This document shows positions 1 through 7,124 of a stretch of DNA of 27,558 bases, in pieces. The stretch comes from a virus. A model generated the notes under the pieces. It had not been told where the DNA came from, did not search any database, and saw only the letters and a program-made list of their open reading frames with translations. Position 1 is the first letter of the stretch. Each line of letters opens with the position of its first letter. Made by a program: the position numbers and the translations under genes. The stretch spans positions 1-27,558 of IMG/VR virus record IMGVR_UViG_3300037226_000003; one strand, given 5' to 3'.

Positions 1-816
<816 letters not shown>

Positions 817-927
817 CTATGCAATAACACCAAGAATATTAAGAATCCCTATTGTAAGCGTAATTATCACAATAGTTATAGCAATATAACACCAGACATT
901 GTATAGTAGTAATGTGCTTCTTCTCAT
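817..927 (-). CDS. Small single-span membrane protein (36 aa)
   Basis: A 36-residue protein of unknown function: a short basic N-terminus (MRRSTLLL) followed by one hydrophobic span (YIAITIVIITLTIGILNILGVIA) that should cross the membrane. The ATG overlaps the stop of the HD-domain gene in an ATGA arrangement, and GGAGGTAAC lies just upstream, so initiation is well supported. It ends at an amber codon after which the frame stays open for 40 codons (see 694-816), so the native protein may be 77 aa with a cytoplasmic tail. Confidence 0.6.
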   Translation of the reverse strand: MRRSTLLLYNVWCYIAITIVIITLTIGILNILGVIA

Positions 928-1502
928 AATGTTACCTCCAAGAATTTTCTACTAGCTAAGTAATCACATAGATGTACAAATTTCTGTAATCTGGTCTTTG
1001 GTTTTGGCATAACTATATTAGAATATTTACTAGTATTCCACTGTCCCATATGAGAAGAAACACAATAACTTATCACAACAAAATCCCACCAGTGGATAAA
1101 GTAATGTAAACCATCTGAGTACATTCTATATAAGTTCTTTACACATATTAATGGGTGCTCAAATACTGTGTGATCTTGTTGAGGATATCCACTTTTATAT
1201 GTATCGTGTAACAATAGGGTAACTACTATTAGGTCTTTGTCATGCTCTGAGAATTTATACTGTTCCAGATTAAATAACTCATTAGCAATCTTTATAGCAG
1301 CCTTAGTATGTCTAACAAGTCCTCCTTCACCTAAAGCATAAGAGGGATGATATTTGCCACTACTAGAGGCAGGTATATGAAAGAAATAGTTTGGTACTGC
1401 CTGTAAAGCAGTTCCTACAAATAATCTTAAATCTTTATCTGTTATTAAAGATATTTCTTCCTGAAATACTGTAATATCATTCATATCAGTTAATTCACTC
1501 AT
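924..1502 (-). CDS. HD-domain phosphohydrolase (YhaM-like), 192 aa
   Basis: Metal-dependent phosphohydrolase of the HD superfamily, probably acting on nucleotides. The metal-ligand pattern is complete: H65 in GGLVRHTKAA, H99-D100 in LLLHDTYKSG, H116 in FEHPL, H151 in SSHMGQW and D180 in HLCDYLASR. The PASSSGKYHP...GEGGLVRHT stretch resembles the HD domain of the YhaM 3'-5' exonuclease family, here without an OB domain. Start ATG at 1502 follows AAAGGAGAAATGA. It sits among nucleotide-pool genes (HAD nucleotidase, IMPDH/GMPR, RNR), so dNTP or nucleotide turnover is the likely job. The substrate cannot be told from the sequence. Confidence 0.8.
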   Translation of the reverse strand: MSELTDMNDITVFQEEISLITDKDLRLFVGTALQAVPNYFFHIPASSSGKYHPSYALGEGGLVRHTKAAIKIANELFNLEQYKFSEHDKDLIVVTLLLHDTYKSGYPQQDHTVFEHPLICVKNLYRMYSDGLHYFIHWWDFVVISYCVSSHMGQWNTSKYSNIVMPKPKTRLQKFVHLCDYLASRKFLEVTL

Positions 1503-1514
1503 TCATTTCTCCTT

Positions 1515-2039
1515 TCATAATATATTCAATAAATCTGTCACAGAATTAATTACTTCAAATTGGTCTCTAACATCTACATTCCAGGGTTTAGCTACTAAAT
1601 ATACTTTACATACATCTTTCATCTTTAGTGCATATTTACTTCTATCTTCCACAAATATATCTAACTTTAACTCTTTAGCTAATCTATATTTCTCATCTGT
1701 AAAGTAAATATTATCTATATTAGGGAATCCCCACTTCCTGAATGAATTAATAGTGGCAAATCTAACTGATTCTGGTCTGGCTGTAATATACCATACTTCT
1801 CCAAATCTCTTGGCAAACGTATTTACTGTCTCTATTATTGCCTTATCTGGTACTGCATTACAATAAAATGGGGCCATCTCCATAAGATTATCAGATTCTA
1901 ATTTAGAAATCTCATTTATTGTCTTAGTCCAGAATGTATCATAGTCTACATCTAGTCCCCATAAAGCTACTAATTCATCATACAGTGACCTATGGAAATC
2001 ATACAGTACACCATCTATATCGAAGGCAAGTCGTATCAT
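1515..2039 (-). CDS. HAD-family 5'(3')-deoxyribonucleotidase-like protein
   Basis: Small HAD phosphatase, 174 aa. Motif I is FDIDGVLYDF with nucleophile D7 and acid/base D9. Motif II is YITARPES, and a late acidic motif is DIFVEDRSKYAL. The compact layout with an alpha-helical cap after motif I matches the NT5C/5'(3')-deoxyribonucleotidase group common in phages, which dephosphorylate nucleoside monophosphates. Its ATG overlaps the stop of the preceding gene (ATGA), with AAGGAGTTAGG upstream. It is co-transcribed with the HD hydrolase and RNR. The family is clear; the exact substrate is inferred. Confidence 0.8.
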   Translation of the reverse strand: MIRLAFDIDGVLYDFHRSLYDELVALWGLDVDYDTFWTKTINEISKLESDNLMEMAPFYCNAVPDKAIIETVNTFAKRFGEVWYITARPESVRFATINSFRKWGFPNIDNIYFTDEKYRLAKELKLDIFVEDRSKYALKMKDVCKVYLVAKPWNVDVRDQFEVINSVTDLLNIL

Positions 2040-2440
2040 AGTATTCCTAACTCCTTTAACTGTTTAGTATCTTCCTTATCCAGATAGTCCATGCACTCAT
2101 TTAACATATATATTAATTCCATACTGGATATTTCTCTATTCATACTCATACCACGACCGAAATACTTATACCAAGAAACTTGAAATCCTCTCCATTTGAA
2201 ATTAAATGGTTGTGCATAGTCCTCATTCCAAGAGTATGCCTCAACTGTAAAGATAGGACATTCATATTTATTTCCAGTATTGTCAAATGGATTATTCCAA
2301 TCACTATACTTATTGGACTGTACCCTATTAAGTTCTTCACTAATCATTAATAATGCTGCTTCTACTATTCTTGGTACTTCCAATTCTTTATGTGGTTGTC
2401 CAAATACTGCTTGTCCCAATTCGGGAATATAGTCTGTCAT
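2036..2440 (-). CDS. Conserved-looking phage protein of unknown function (134 aa)
   Basis: I do not recognise a named domain. I chose the ATG at 2440 (protein begins MTDYIPELGQAVFG) because GGAGAGGAG lies just upstream and the stop of the previous gene is one base away (TAATATG). The longer frame from 2455 would begin with the SD itself. The protein is soluble and rich in aromatics, with blocks NPFDNTGNKYECP, VEAYSWNED and FKWRGFQVSWYKYFGRGMSMNR, and an acidic C-terminal helix. The clustered Trp/Tyr residues suggest a compact conserved fold. Its place between IMPDH/GMPR and the nucleotidase suggests early expression only. Confidence 0.7.
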   Translation of the reverse strand: MTDYIPELGQAVFGQPHKELEVPRIVEAALLMISEELNRVQSNKYSDWNNPFDNTGNKYECPIFTVEAYSWNEDYAQPFNFKWRGFQVSWYKYFGRGMSMNREISSMELIYMLNECMDYLDKEDTKQLKELGIL

Positions 2441-2441
2441 A

Positions 2442-3425
2442 TTACTCCTCTCCATGAAATAGTTCTTTTATAGAATTTGATCCAGCTAATACAAATTCCC
2501 CATTATTATACATATCTAACAAATTATTGGAATTGAGATAAGTACCTGCACTCTTTATACCATAAGAGAATTCTCTTACAAATGTTTCTAGGGAATGTAC
2601 CTTAGTTAGATAGGTATCAAATCCTTCTACAGACTTAATTTGATATCCCATATTAGTTTGATGAGTTCTAGATGCCATACCATACAATTTACCATTATTA
2701 GGTGCTTCGTAAGTCTCAGCAAATAGTCTGCCAGACATACCAAATGCTGCACCGGCTACAATAGATTTAACTAAATCACCACTAGACCTTATTCCACCAT
2801 CTACTACAAGTCTACCAAGGAAAACATCGGGCATATTAAGTAATGCAGAAATAGTAGGAACAGACACACCAGTTACATTTCTGGTTGAACAATTAGAGCC
2901 TGAACCAATTCCAAATCTGACTAAATCACACCCACTTCTAAGTAGATTCATAGCTCCCTCACCAGTAACAACATTACCTGCCATAACTAGAGTATTAGAT
3001 GAATGAGTAATTGCATATTTCTTGATAGTAAGGCAGTAATCTAATACTGATTTAGTATACCCATTTGCTACATCTATCAGAATGATTTTGGGATTATACT
3101 GTAATAACCACTCAAAGTCTTGATTTAGTCTTACGGCTATACCAAAGTTCTTATCTATTAGCAAGTTTAATTCTGACTCTAATTCTTCATCAGAATCATA
3201 GAATCTATGTACAAACCCCAAACCACCTAAATCAGATAATTTAGATAAGAATTCCCCATTAGTAACTCCTACCATTGGGGAAGCAACTAGGGGAAAGTTT
3301 AATGTAAATGTATCAGTTAATTTAACTGAAATATCTACATTATCCCTTGATACTACTTTACTAGGTACTGGCCTAATTAATACATCCTGAAATTCTAATC
3401 CAGTATCACCAACAATTCTCTTCAT
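2442..3425 (-). CDS. IMP dehydrogenase / GMP reductase family enzyme
   Basis: A 327-aa TIM-barrel oxidoreductase of purine nucleotide interconversion. Visible are GLEFQDVLIRPVPSKV at the N-terminus, SPMVGVTN, GGLGFVHRF, IDVANGY, MAGNVVTGEGA, the catalytic loop GIGSGSNCSTR with the thioimidate cysteine, VDGGIRSSGD for phosphate binding, and the C-terminal GKLYGMAS. There is no CBS pair, and the length is close to bacterial GMP reductase (about 326-347 aa). GNVVTGE favours GMP reductase, while VTGVSVPT and GGIRSSGD are nearer IMPDH, so direction of use (GMP to IMP, or IMP to XMP) is open. SD AAGGAGAATAATA precedes the ATG. Its neighbours handle nucleotides. Confidence 0.85.
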   Translation of the reverse strand: MKRIVGDTGLEFQDVLIRPVPSKVVSRDNVDISVKLTDTFTLNFPLVASPMVGVTNGEFLSKLSDLGGLGFVHRFYDSDEELESELNLLIDKNFGIAVRLNQDFEWLLQYNPKIILIDVANGYTKSVLDYCLTIKKYAITHSSNTLVMAGNVVTGEGAMNLLRSGCDLVRFGIGSGSNCSTRNVTGVSVPTISALLNMPDVFLGRLVVDGGIRSSGDLVKSIVAGAAFGMSGRLFAETYEAPNNGKLYGMASRTHQTNMGYQIKSVEGFDTYLTKVHSLETFVREFSYGIKSAGTYLNSNNLLDMYNNGEFVLAGSNSIKELFHGEE

Positions 3426-3462
3426 TATTATTCTCCTTAATCTACATGAAACTCCAATTTCA

Positions 3463-3654
3463 CTATGTAATTGCCCACAATAATGATGAAATTTTTCCCT
3501 TTAAGAATTCAAGTTCAAATAATTCTTGTTGTGTATAAATTTCATTTACTGTGGTATTGCTTATACTTGCCCTACCTCTAGAAGAATCATGTAATTGTTC
3601 TACTAAACTATGGGTATATTCTAATTGTTTTTCTATTTCTTCTTTCGATCTCAT
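3463..3654 (-). CDS. Small helical protein, unknown function (63 aa)
   Basis: A 63-aa charged, mostly helical protein (MRSKEEIEKQLEYTHSLVEQL...), with two likely coiled helices separated by a Ser/Arg/Gly-containing turn. Its ATG overlaps the stop of the DUF551-like gene (ATGA), and AAGGAGACAAT is the SD. No family recognised. Confidence 0.6.
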   Translation of the reverse strand: MRSKEEIEKQLEYTHSLVEQLHDSSRGRASISNTTVNEIYTQQELFELEFLKGKISSLLWAIT

Positions 3655-3824
3655 ATTGTCTCCTTAGCCCAGTATTCTATATTCCACGAATCAATACATC
3701 CATACCAATTGTTGTACCACCATGCTGCTTTAGTTACAATTCCTGATTTATACTTGATATTATACCACACTATACTCCTAGAAAACTCTGGTAAATGGTC
3801 AGTTACTTTAATCCATTCTGGCAT
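3651..3824 (-). CDS. DUF551-like small protein (57 aa)
   Basis: Translation gives MPEWIKVTDHLPEFSRSIVWYN..., ending at TGA 3651-3653. WIKVTDHLPE closely follows the WISVKDRLPE start typical of DUF551 proteins, short proteins of unknown function common in phages and prophages. The rest is aromatic-rich (AAWWYNNWYGCIDSWNIEYW), as in that family. SD AAAGGAAG lies 6-7 bases before the ATG at 3824, and the stop overlaps the next start. Start, stop, SD and overlap all agree with a real gene. Confidence 0.7.
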   Translation of the reverse strand: MPEWIKVTDHLPEFSRSIVWYNIKYKSGIVTKAAWWYNNWYGCIDSWNIEYWAKETI

Positions 3825-3827
3825 ATA

Positions 3828-4037
3828 CTACTTCCTTTCATTGAACTCTGAACAACAGAAATTCCTACTAACCATAATCTCTTCAATATTAGGTATACCA
3901 CACACCATTCTTCCATCTTCATCTTCTATAGTTGCATTAGGTATATCTATGTAATCCAATAATATCCTGCATATACCCCAATTAGAACTAATATACTTAT
4001 GATAGAATTCCATACAGTCCTCACAACTCGTAGGCAT
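3828..4037 (-). CDS. Small cysteine-rich protein (69 aa)
   Basis: 69 aa with cysteines at positions 5, 8, 23, 46, 61 and 62 (CEDC near the start, FCC near the end), suggestive of a small metal-binding fold but not a recognisable zinc ribbon. Its ATG at 4037 lies inside the last codons of the primase gene, with GGAGAAAAG upstream, so the two are translationally coupled. Function unknown. Confidence 0.6.
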   Translation of the reverse strand: MPTSCEDCMEFYHKYISSNWGICRILLDYIDIPNATIEDEDGRMVCGIPNIEEIMVSRNFCCSEFNERK

Positions 4038-4917
4038 ATTTGCTTTTCTCCTTTAATAGATTAACAAATTCTGAACCTGTTCCACCATCTTTGAAGAAAT
4101 CATTTGCGTCATAGTGAGGCTCTTCTCCCTCAAATGTGTATATCTTGCATTTACCTTCTCCTAATATCTTGGCTGTTCTCTTAGCTCCCATATTTCCTGC
4201 CGAGTCATTGTCGTAACAAAGGTAGATTAGTTTCTGATTTATGAAGTATGGAAACCAATCCAACATAAATCCTCCTGCTCCAGTATTACAACTTACACAT
4301 GGAATACCATTCTGATTAACAACTATACAGGATGTAACTCCTTCTACAAATACTATCTCATTAGTTGACTGTAATACTACAGAATTATATAATAGTCCAC
4401 CAACTCCTTTATAATAATTTCTAATCATCTTCTCAGGAATATCTCGTCTCATTTGAAACTGTCTGAATAGTCCATCTTGATAGAAAGGAATCATATAGAA
4501 ACCATTATGATATCCTAGTTCAAATCTAGATATAGACTCATCTGTGATAGTTCGTTTGTAGAAATAAGTTTTATCTTGATAAGCTAGGTCAGCATTAAAT
4601 ATCCCAACTAACTTAGGATAGACAATTACCTCTTCCTTATTACGAATATCAGAGATAAATTGAGTTTTGTAATCATCTTGTCTAAGATAATCCTTGGCAT
4701 CATTATGAGACCAATGTCTTACCTCAGTAAGATAAATATAGGCATCCCCAACTAATCTATTACCATTAGAATTCTGTCTACTATTCCAATAGAATAATTG
4801 TCTAGACCTATCTATAACAAGAGAATCATGTGCTTCTGATTTGAGATAATTACTTCCCGTATCAACTAGACCAAAATCTTGTTCTACTAAAGACTCTAAT
4901 ATAGTTAAACCTTTCAT
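4021..4917 (-). CDS. Toprim-domain DNA primase (DnaG-like), no zinc finger
   Basis: 298 aa. The Toprim domain is in the C-terminal half: the acidic glutamate in IVFVEGVTSCIVV, followed by CNTGAGG and the DxD motif in YLCYDNDSAGNMGAKRTAKIL. The N-terminal region (DSLVIDRSRQLFYWNSR...GDAYIYLTEVRHWSHNDAKDYL) matches what normally follows the CHC2 zinc ribbon in phage primases, but no CxxH/CxxC finger is present. Zinc-dependent template recognition is therefore missing or supplied by another protein. It should make RNA primers with the DnaB helicase encoded at 12759. The ATG directly abuts the preceding TAA. Confidence 0.82.
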   Translation of the reverse strand: MKGLTILESLVEQDFGLVDTGSNYLKSEAHDSLVIDRSRQLFYWNSRQNSNGNRLVGDAYIYLTEVRHWSHNDAKDYLRQDDYKTQFISDIRNKEEVIVYPKLVGIFNADLAYQDKTYFYKRTITDESISRFELGYHNGFYMIPFYQDGLFRQFQMRRDIPEKMIRNYYKGVGGLLYNSVVLQSTNEIVFVEGVTSCIVVNQNGIPCVSCNTGAGGFMLDWFPYFINQKLIYLCYDNDSAGNMGAKRTAKILGEGKCKIYTFEGEEPHYDANDFFKDGGTGSEFVNLLKEKSKYAYEL

Positions 4918-5085
4918 TTATTCTCCTTCTTGTGATTCTTCCTTTATCTTTCGTTCTTCTCTAATCTTCTCTGCACGTTCCTTCTGTAGGCGTTGAATAG
5001 TAAATACAGACCTAGAGTCTACTACCATTCCGTTCTTACGTTTATTAATCTTTCGTTCTCTTTGTGTTGCTTTACGAAGGTTCAT
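4918..5085 (-). CDS. Small basic helical protein (55 aa)
   Basis: Translates as MNLRKATQRERKINKRKNGMV... ending KIKEESQEGE. It is very rich in Lys/Arg/Glu and probably one long helix, so nucleic-acid binding is possible but not shown. SD GGAG lies 5 bases before the ATG at 5085. Its TAA touches the ATG of the primase gene. It overlaps the upstream zinc-ribbon gene by 14 bases. Confidence 0.65.
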   Translation of the reverse strand: MNLRKATQRERKINKRKNGMVVDSRSVFTIQRLQKERAEKIREERKIKEESQEGE

Positions 5086-5242
5086 TCCACTCCTTCTTCA
5101 ATTCTTCATCTGGGTCAACTTCTATTAATATCTTATTACTATTATACTTAAAGTATTTCTGACATAAATCACAATACCAGAAATGTAAATTCTCCTTCCA
5201 TGTATGTCTCATACATCCATTGCATATTGGGCATTTATTCAT
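5072..5242 (-). CDS. Small zinc-ribbon protein (56 aa)
   Basis: Translation shows MNKCPICNGCMRHTWKEN... followed by FWYCDLCQKYF: two CxxC knuckles 17 residues apart, a minimal zinc ribbon, then an acidic tail (VDPDEELKKEWNEPS). SD AGAGGAATAT precedes the ATG at 5242. Partner and role are unknown. It lies directly upstream of the finger-less primase and the basic protein, so it could supply a zinc module in trans, which is only a guess. Confidence 0.65.
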   Translation of the reverse strand: MNKCPICNGCMRHTWKENLHFWYCDLCQKYFKYNSNKILIEVDPDEELKKEWNEPS

Positions 5243-5256
5243 ATATTCCTCTTAAT

Positions 5257-5937
5257 CTAAAATGGTAAATCTCCCCAATCAACTGAATACTTATTAATCT
5301 TAATTCTACTATATCTTATTGGTTTCATATCTGGTGTTAGGACTATAAAGTTATATTTCATATTGTCCTTAGAAGATAATACTATGGTATAATAAGTACC
5401 ATCAAATGCTGGAGTAACAGTTTCAGTGAAACTGGATGAATAATTGGGATACCATATATATTCTATTACAAACGGAACCTTACTTACTACCCCAACCAGT
5501 TGATAAGTTTCATCATATATACCATTTACACATTTACTTGTCATAGTAAATATGACAGAAATACTTTTATTATCAGTAGGTAACATATTATTAATAGTAA
5601 GATTACCTAAATTATCCAGACACTTAGGACAGGGAGTAGGAGTTACTGTAGGATTAAATGGTGGTTGTGTAGTAACAACTATAGTTCCAGTGGGTACTGC
5701 AGTATAAGTAATAACCACTACTGTACCTGTGGGTACAGGTGTTCCTGTAGGGGGCGGTGTATTAGTTGAAGCAGGTGTACTGGTCGGTAATTGAGTACTA
5801 GTAGGTAATTGTGTATTTGTTGGCATATGTGTACTGGTAGGTACAGTTGTGGCTGTAGGCCTAGGAGTAGCAGTAGGTGAAACACATGCCATCAAGAACA
5901 AGGCTACTATAATTAGTATTACTAGAAATTTCTTCAT
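5257..5937 (-). CDS. Phage-encoded lipoprotein with Thr/Pro-repeat linker
   Basis: 226 aa from the ATG at 5937. The start is chosen because it begins a signal peptide, MKKFLVILIIVALFLMAC, with lipobox LMAC (C18), and because a longer frame would run into the neighbouring gene. After the cysteine come about 80 residues of Pro/Thr/Ser repeats with a period near six (PTSTQL, PTSTPA, PTGTPV), then a CPKC pair and a roughly 110-residue beta-rich globular domain with many aromatics. The mature protein should be anchored in the membrane, with the domain held outside on a stalk. Such linkers after a lipobox are a hallmark of Chloroflexota lipoproteins. Surface lipoproteins of phages often block superinfection, which is the most likely role here, but unproven. 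Confidence 0.75.
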   Translation of the reverse strand: MKKFLVILIIVALFLMACVSPTATPRPTATTVPTSTHMPTNTQLPTSTQLPTSTPASTNTPPPTGTPVPTGTVVVITYTAVPTGTIVVTTQPPFNPTVTPTPCPKCLDNLGNLTINNMLPTDNKSISVIFTMTSKCVNGIYDETYQLVGVVSKVPFVIEYIWYPNYSSSFTETVTPAFDGTYYTIVLSSKDNMKYNFIVLTPDMKPIRYSRIKINKYSVDWGDLPF

Positions 5938-5968
5938 TTGACTATATTCCCTTCTATAAGATAAATTT

Positions 5969-6154
5969 CTATTCTGTAAAGGCATCTGATACTAATACAG
6001 TCTTATCACAATTAAGACATATTCTATATTCTTTAGTGGCTACCTCAGTATGTGGTAACATCTCATAGTAATAGTACCAAAGATGTTTACCAAACTTACA
6101 TCTGATATCCATTATTATATCCATTACCTTCATATAGAATTCTACTGATTTCAT
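5969..6154 (-). CDS. Small zinc-knuckle-like protein (61 aa)
   Basis: Begins MKSVEFYMKV at the ATG 6154, chosen because AGAGAGGAT lies just upstream and the longer frame would run into the tRNA-like gene. It contains CKFGKHLWYYYYE followed by EYRICLNCDKTV, a pattern seen in several short phage proteins with a CxxC knuckle and a conserved GKH-W segment. Function unknown. Confidence 0.6.
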   Translation of the reverse strand: MKSVEFYMKVMDIIMDIRCKFGKHLWYYYYEMLPHTEVATKEYRICLNCDKTVLVSDAFTE

Positions 6155-6181
6155 ATCAATCCTCTCTATAATATTTACTAA

Positions 6182-6255
6182 TAGCGGAATCTGCACTCGC
6201 AACAGACGATGATAGCCTTATGGGGGCCACGAGACACTATTTCTCCATTTCCGCT
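6182..6255 (-). tRNA. tRNA-like gene with CAU anticodon and UGC-type T-loop (possibly degenerate)
   Basis: On the minus strand a 74-nt cloverleaf can be drawn. The acceptor is AGCGGAA / TTCCGCT, seven perfect pairs, with discriminator A and no encoded CCA. The anticodon stem is TGGCC/GGCTA (one G-U) with loop CCCATAA, placing CAT at 6222-6220. The T-stem is TCTGT/GCAGA (one G-U) with the 7-nt loop TGCGAGT abutting the acceptor. The D-stem is only three pairs (GAG/CTC). Odd points are A8-T9, C at position 33 in place of the near-universal U, no GG in the D-loop, and G at position 55. It could be a Met/Ile-type tRNA, a decayed gene, or a tRNA mimic. It sits between genes downstream of the 6386-6413 promoter. 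Confidence 0.5.
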
Positions 6256-6263
6256 TATTCTAA

Positions 6264-6347
6264 TTATTTCTTAGAAAGTTTTTCCCTTTCTTCACACTCT
6301 ACCTGTTCCAAAATTTCATTGATGTTCTGTAAAGGTTCGTCCGACAT
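6264..6347 (-). CDS. Putative 27-aa acidic micro-protein
   Basis: ATG TCG GAC ... TAA gives a 27-residue, Glu-rich helical peptide (MSDEPLQNINEILEQVECEE...). It is the first open frame after the promoter at 6386-6413, and AAAGGAT lies 6-7 bases before the ATG. The case rests on SD, promoter placement and fit between promoter and tRNA-like gene. No family is recognised. Confidence 0.45.
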   Translation of the reverse strand: MSDEPLQNINEILEQVECEEREKLSKK

Positions 6348-6385
6348 ATTCAATCCTTTCGACTTAGAATTTTGACTACACATAT

Positions 6386-6413
6386 ATTATACACCTTTCT
6401 GTGAAAATGTCAA
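6386..6413 (-). promoter_or_regulatory. Leftward sigma70-type promoter
   Basis: Minus strand: TTGACA (6413-6408), 16-bp spacer, TATAAT (6391-6386), preceded by GTG so that a partial extended -10 is present. It should start transcripts near 6379, covering the 27-aa ORF, the tRNA-like gene and the lipoprotein/primase segment. Confidence 0.8.
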
Positions 6414-6417
6414 TACC

Positions 6418-6672
6418 CTATTCAGACCAAATTTCAGGATGATTTTCACGAACCCATGCAATTAGGGCATCTCCGGCGATTGCAAGCCAGTCAATAGGCT
6501 GTCCACCGTTTAAATATTTGTCAAATTTATCATTAAAATTAGCAATGGTACGTTCCTCTTGACCTTTGCGGGTTCGGTGTAACCAAGTGTCGCCCCAGCG
6601 TTTCTCATCAGACTCTAGTTGACCCTTTAATGCTTTGGTAAACTCTTCCATAAAATCCCATACGTGTTTCAT
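6418..6672 (-). CDS. Hypothetical 84-aa protein, compositionally foreign
   Basis: 84 aa, soluble, with blocks MEEFTKALKGQLESDEKRWGDTWLHR, EERTIANFNDKFDKYL and GGQPIDWLAIAGDALIAWVRENHPEIW. I know similar short proteins in bacteria and phages (the GxPIxWLKxAGxAxIA pattern) but no assigned function. The start ATG at 6672 follows GAGAGGAG. By hand count about 42% of bases are G or C, and the 6541-6600 stretch exceeds 55%, clearly above its neighbours, suggesting recent acquisition from a higher-GC source. The promoter at 6386-6413 lies right behind its stop. Confidence 0.7.
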   Translation of the reverse strand: MKHVWDFMEEFTKALKGQLESDEKRWGDTWLHRTRKGQEERTIANFNDKFDKYLNGGQPIDWLAIAGDALIAWVRENHPEIWSE

Positions 6673-6688
6673 TTATATTCTCCTCTCA

Positions 6689-6865
6689 TTAATCTTTAGT
6701 CAATGCCCAAATAAGTGCTACTATCCAACCAATTAAAGTCCATCCCAACAGAAGATTTAGAGCAAATATCGCTCCAATATTCTTCTTACTACCACCAATA
6801 ATTGATGGAAGGAAATATACAAACAAACAAATTGCAAACGTAAATATACCAGAAATTACACTCAT
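6689..6865 (-). CDS. Superinfection-immunity family membrane protein (T4 Imm-like)
   Basis: 58 aa from the ATG at 6865, chosen for the SD AAGGAG six bases upstream; the longer frame has no such support. Two membrane spans: FAICLFVYFLPSII and a second one including AIFALNLLLGWTLIGWIVALIWAL. The second block is the signature of the superinfection immunity family (Pfam Imm_superinfect), small inner-membrane proteins that in T4 stop DNA entry by related phages. Function here is inferred from that family. It sits about 0.75 kb from the lipoprotein gene in the same operon, so the two may work together in exclusion. Confidence 0.8.
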   Translation of the reverse strand: MSVISGIFTFAICLFVYFLPSIIGGSKKNIGAIFALNLLLGWTLIGWIVALIWALTKD

Positions 6866-6956
6866 AGTATCTCCTTTCTCAAGAATTAGTAGAACAATAT
6901 AGGGCCAATTTACATAATAACATGGATATGGTAGTATAGTGGCATTGGTACTATTA

Positions 6957-7124
6957 TTATATGTTATAGTTCCAGCCCAATACAGAAACTCCATCATCTG
7001 AATATGTATTACCAAACATTTCGTGGAGTATTTTCTCCAAATCTTTAGCCTGTTCTGGTGTAAGTTCAACTATCTTTCCACCAATATTTAATGTTATTTT
7101 AGTTACAGTTGCTGATTTATTCAT
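6957..7124 (-). CDS. Small hypothetical protein (55 aa)
   Basis: Translates as MNKSATVTKITLNIGGKIVELTPEQAKDLEKIL... to TAA at 6959. It looks like a beta hairpin followed by a helix, a form common among short phage proteins of unknown role. The ATG at 7124 overlaps the stop of the ThyX-like gene (ATGA), and AAAGGAGATTTT is an excellent SD. The 91 bases between it and the immunity gene (6866-6956) show no supported gene. Confidence 0.65.
   Translation of the reverse strand: MNKSATVTKITLNIGGKIVELTPEQAKDLEKILHEMFGNTYSDDGVSVLGWNYNI

Noticed and set aside
924-3425. A 2-aminoadenine (Z-genome) pathway: HD hydrolase, purine enzyme and PolA-type polymerase present
   Set aside because: No PurZ or MazZ homologue is visible, and the HD protein looks YhaM-like and not like DatZ. 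The window is incomplete, so this is not excluded, but nothing here supports it.
3625-3954. Plus-strand open frame opposite the 3463-4037 genes
   Set aside because: It is antisense to genes with good SDs and overlaps, and has no SD or recognisable content.
5700-5890. DNA tandem repeat or CRISPR-like array
   Set aside because: The repetition comes from Pro/Thr codons in the lipoprotein linker and has no regular spacers.
6866-7069. Long N-terminal extension of the superinfection-immunity protein
   Set aside because: It overlaps the 6957-7124 gene, and the internal ATG at 6865 has a perfect SD.
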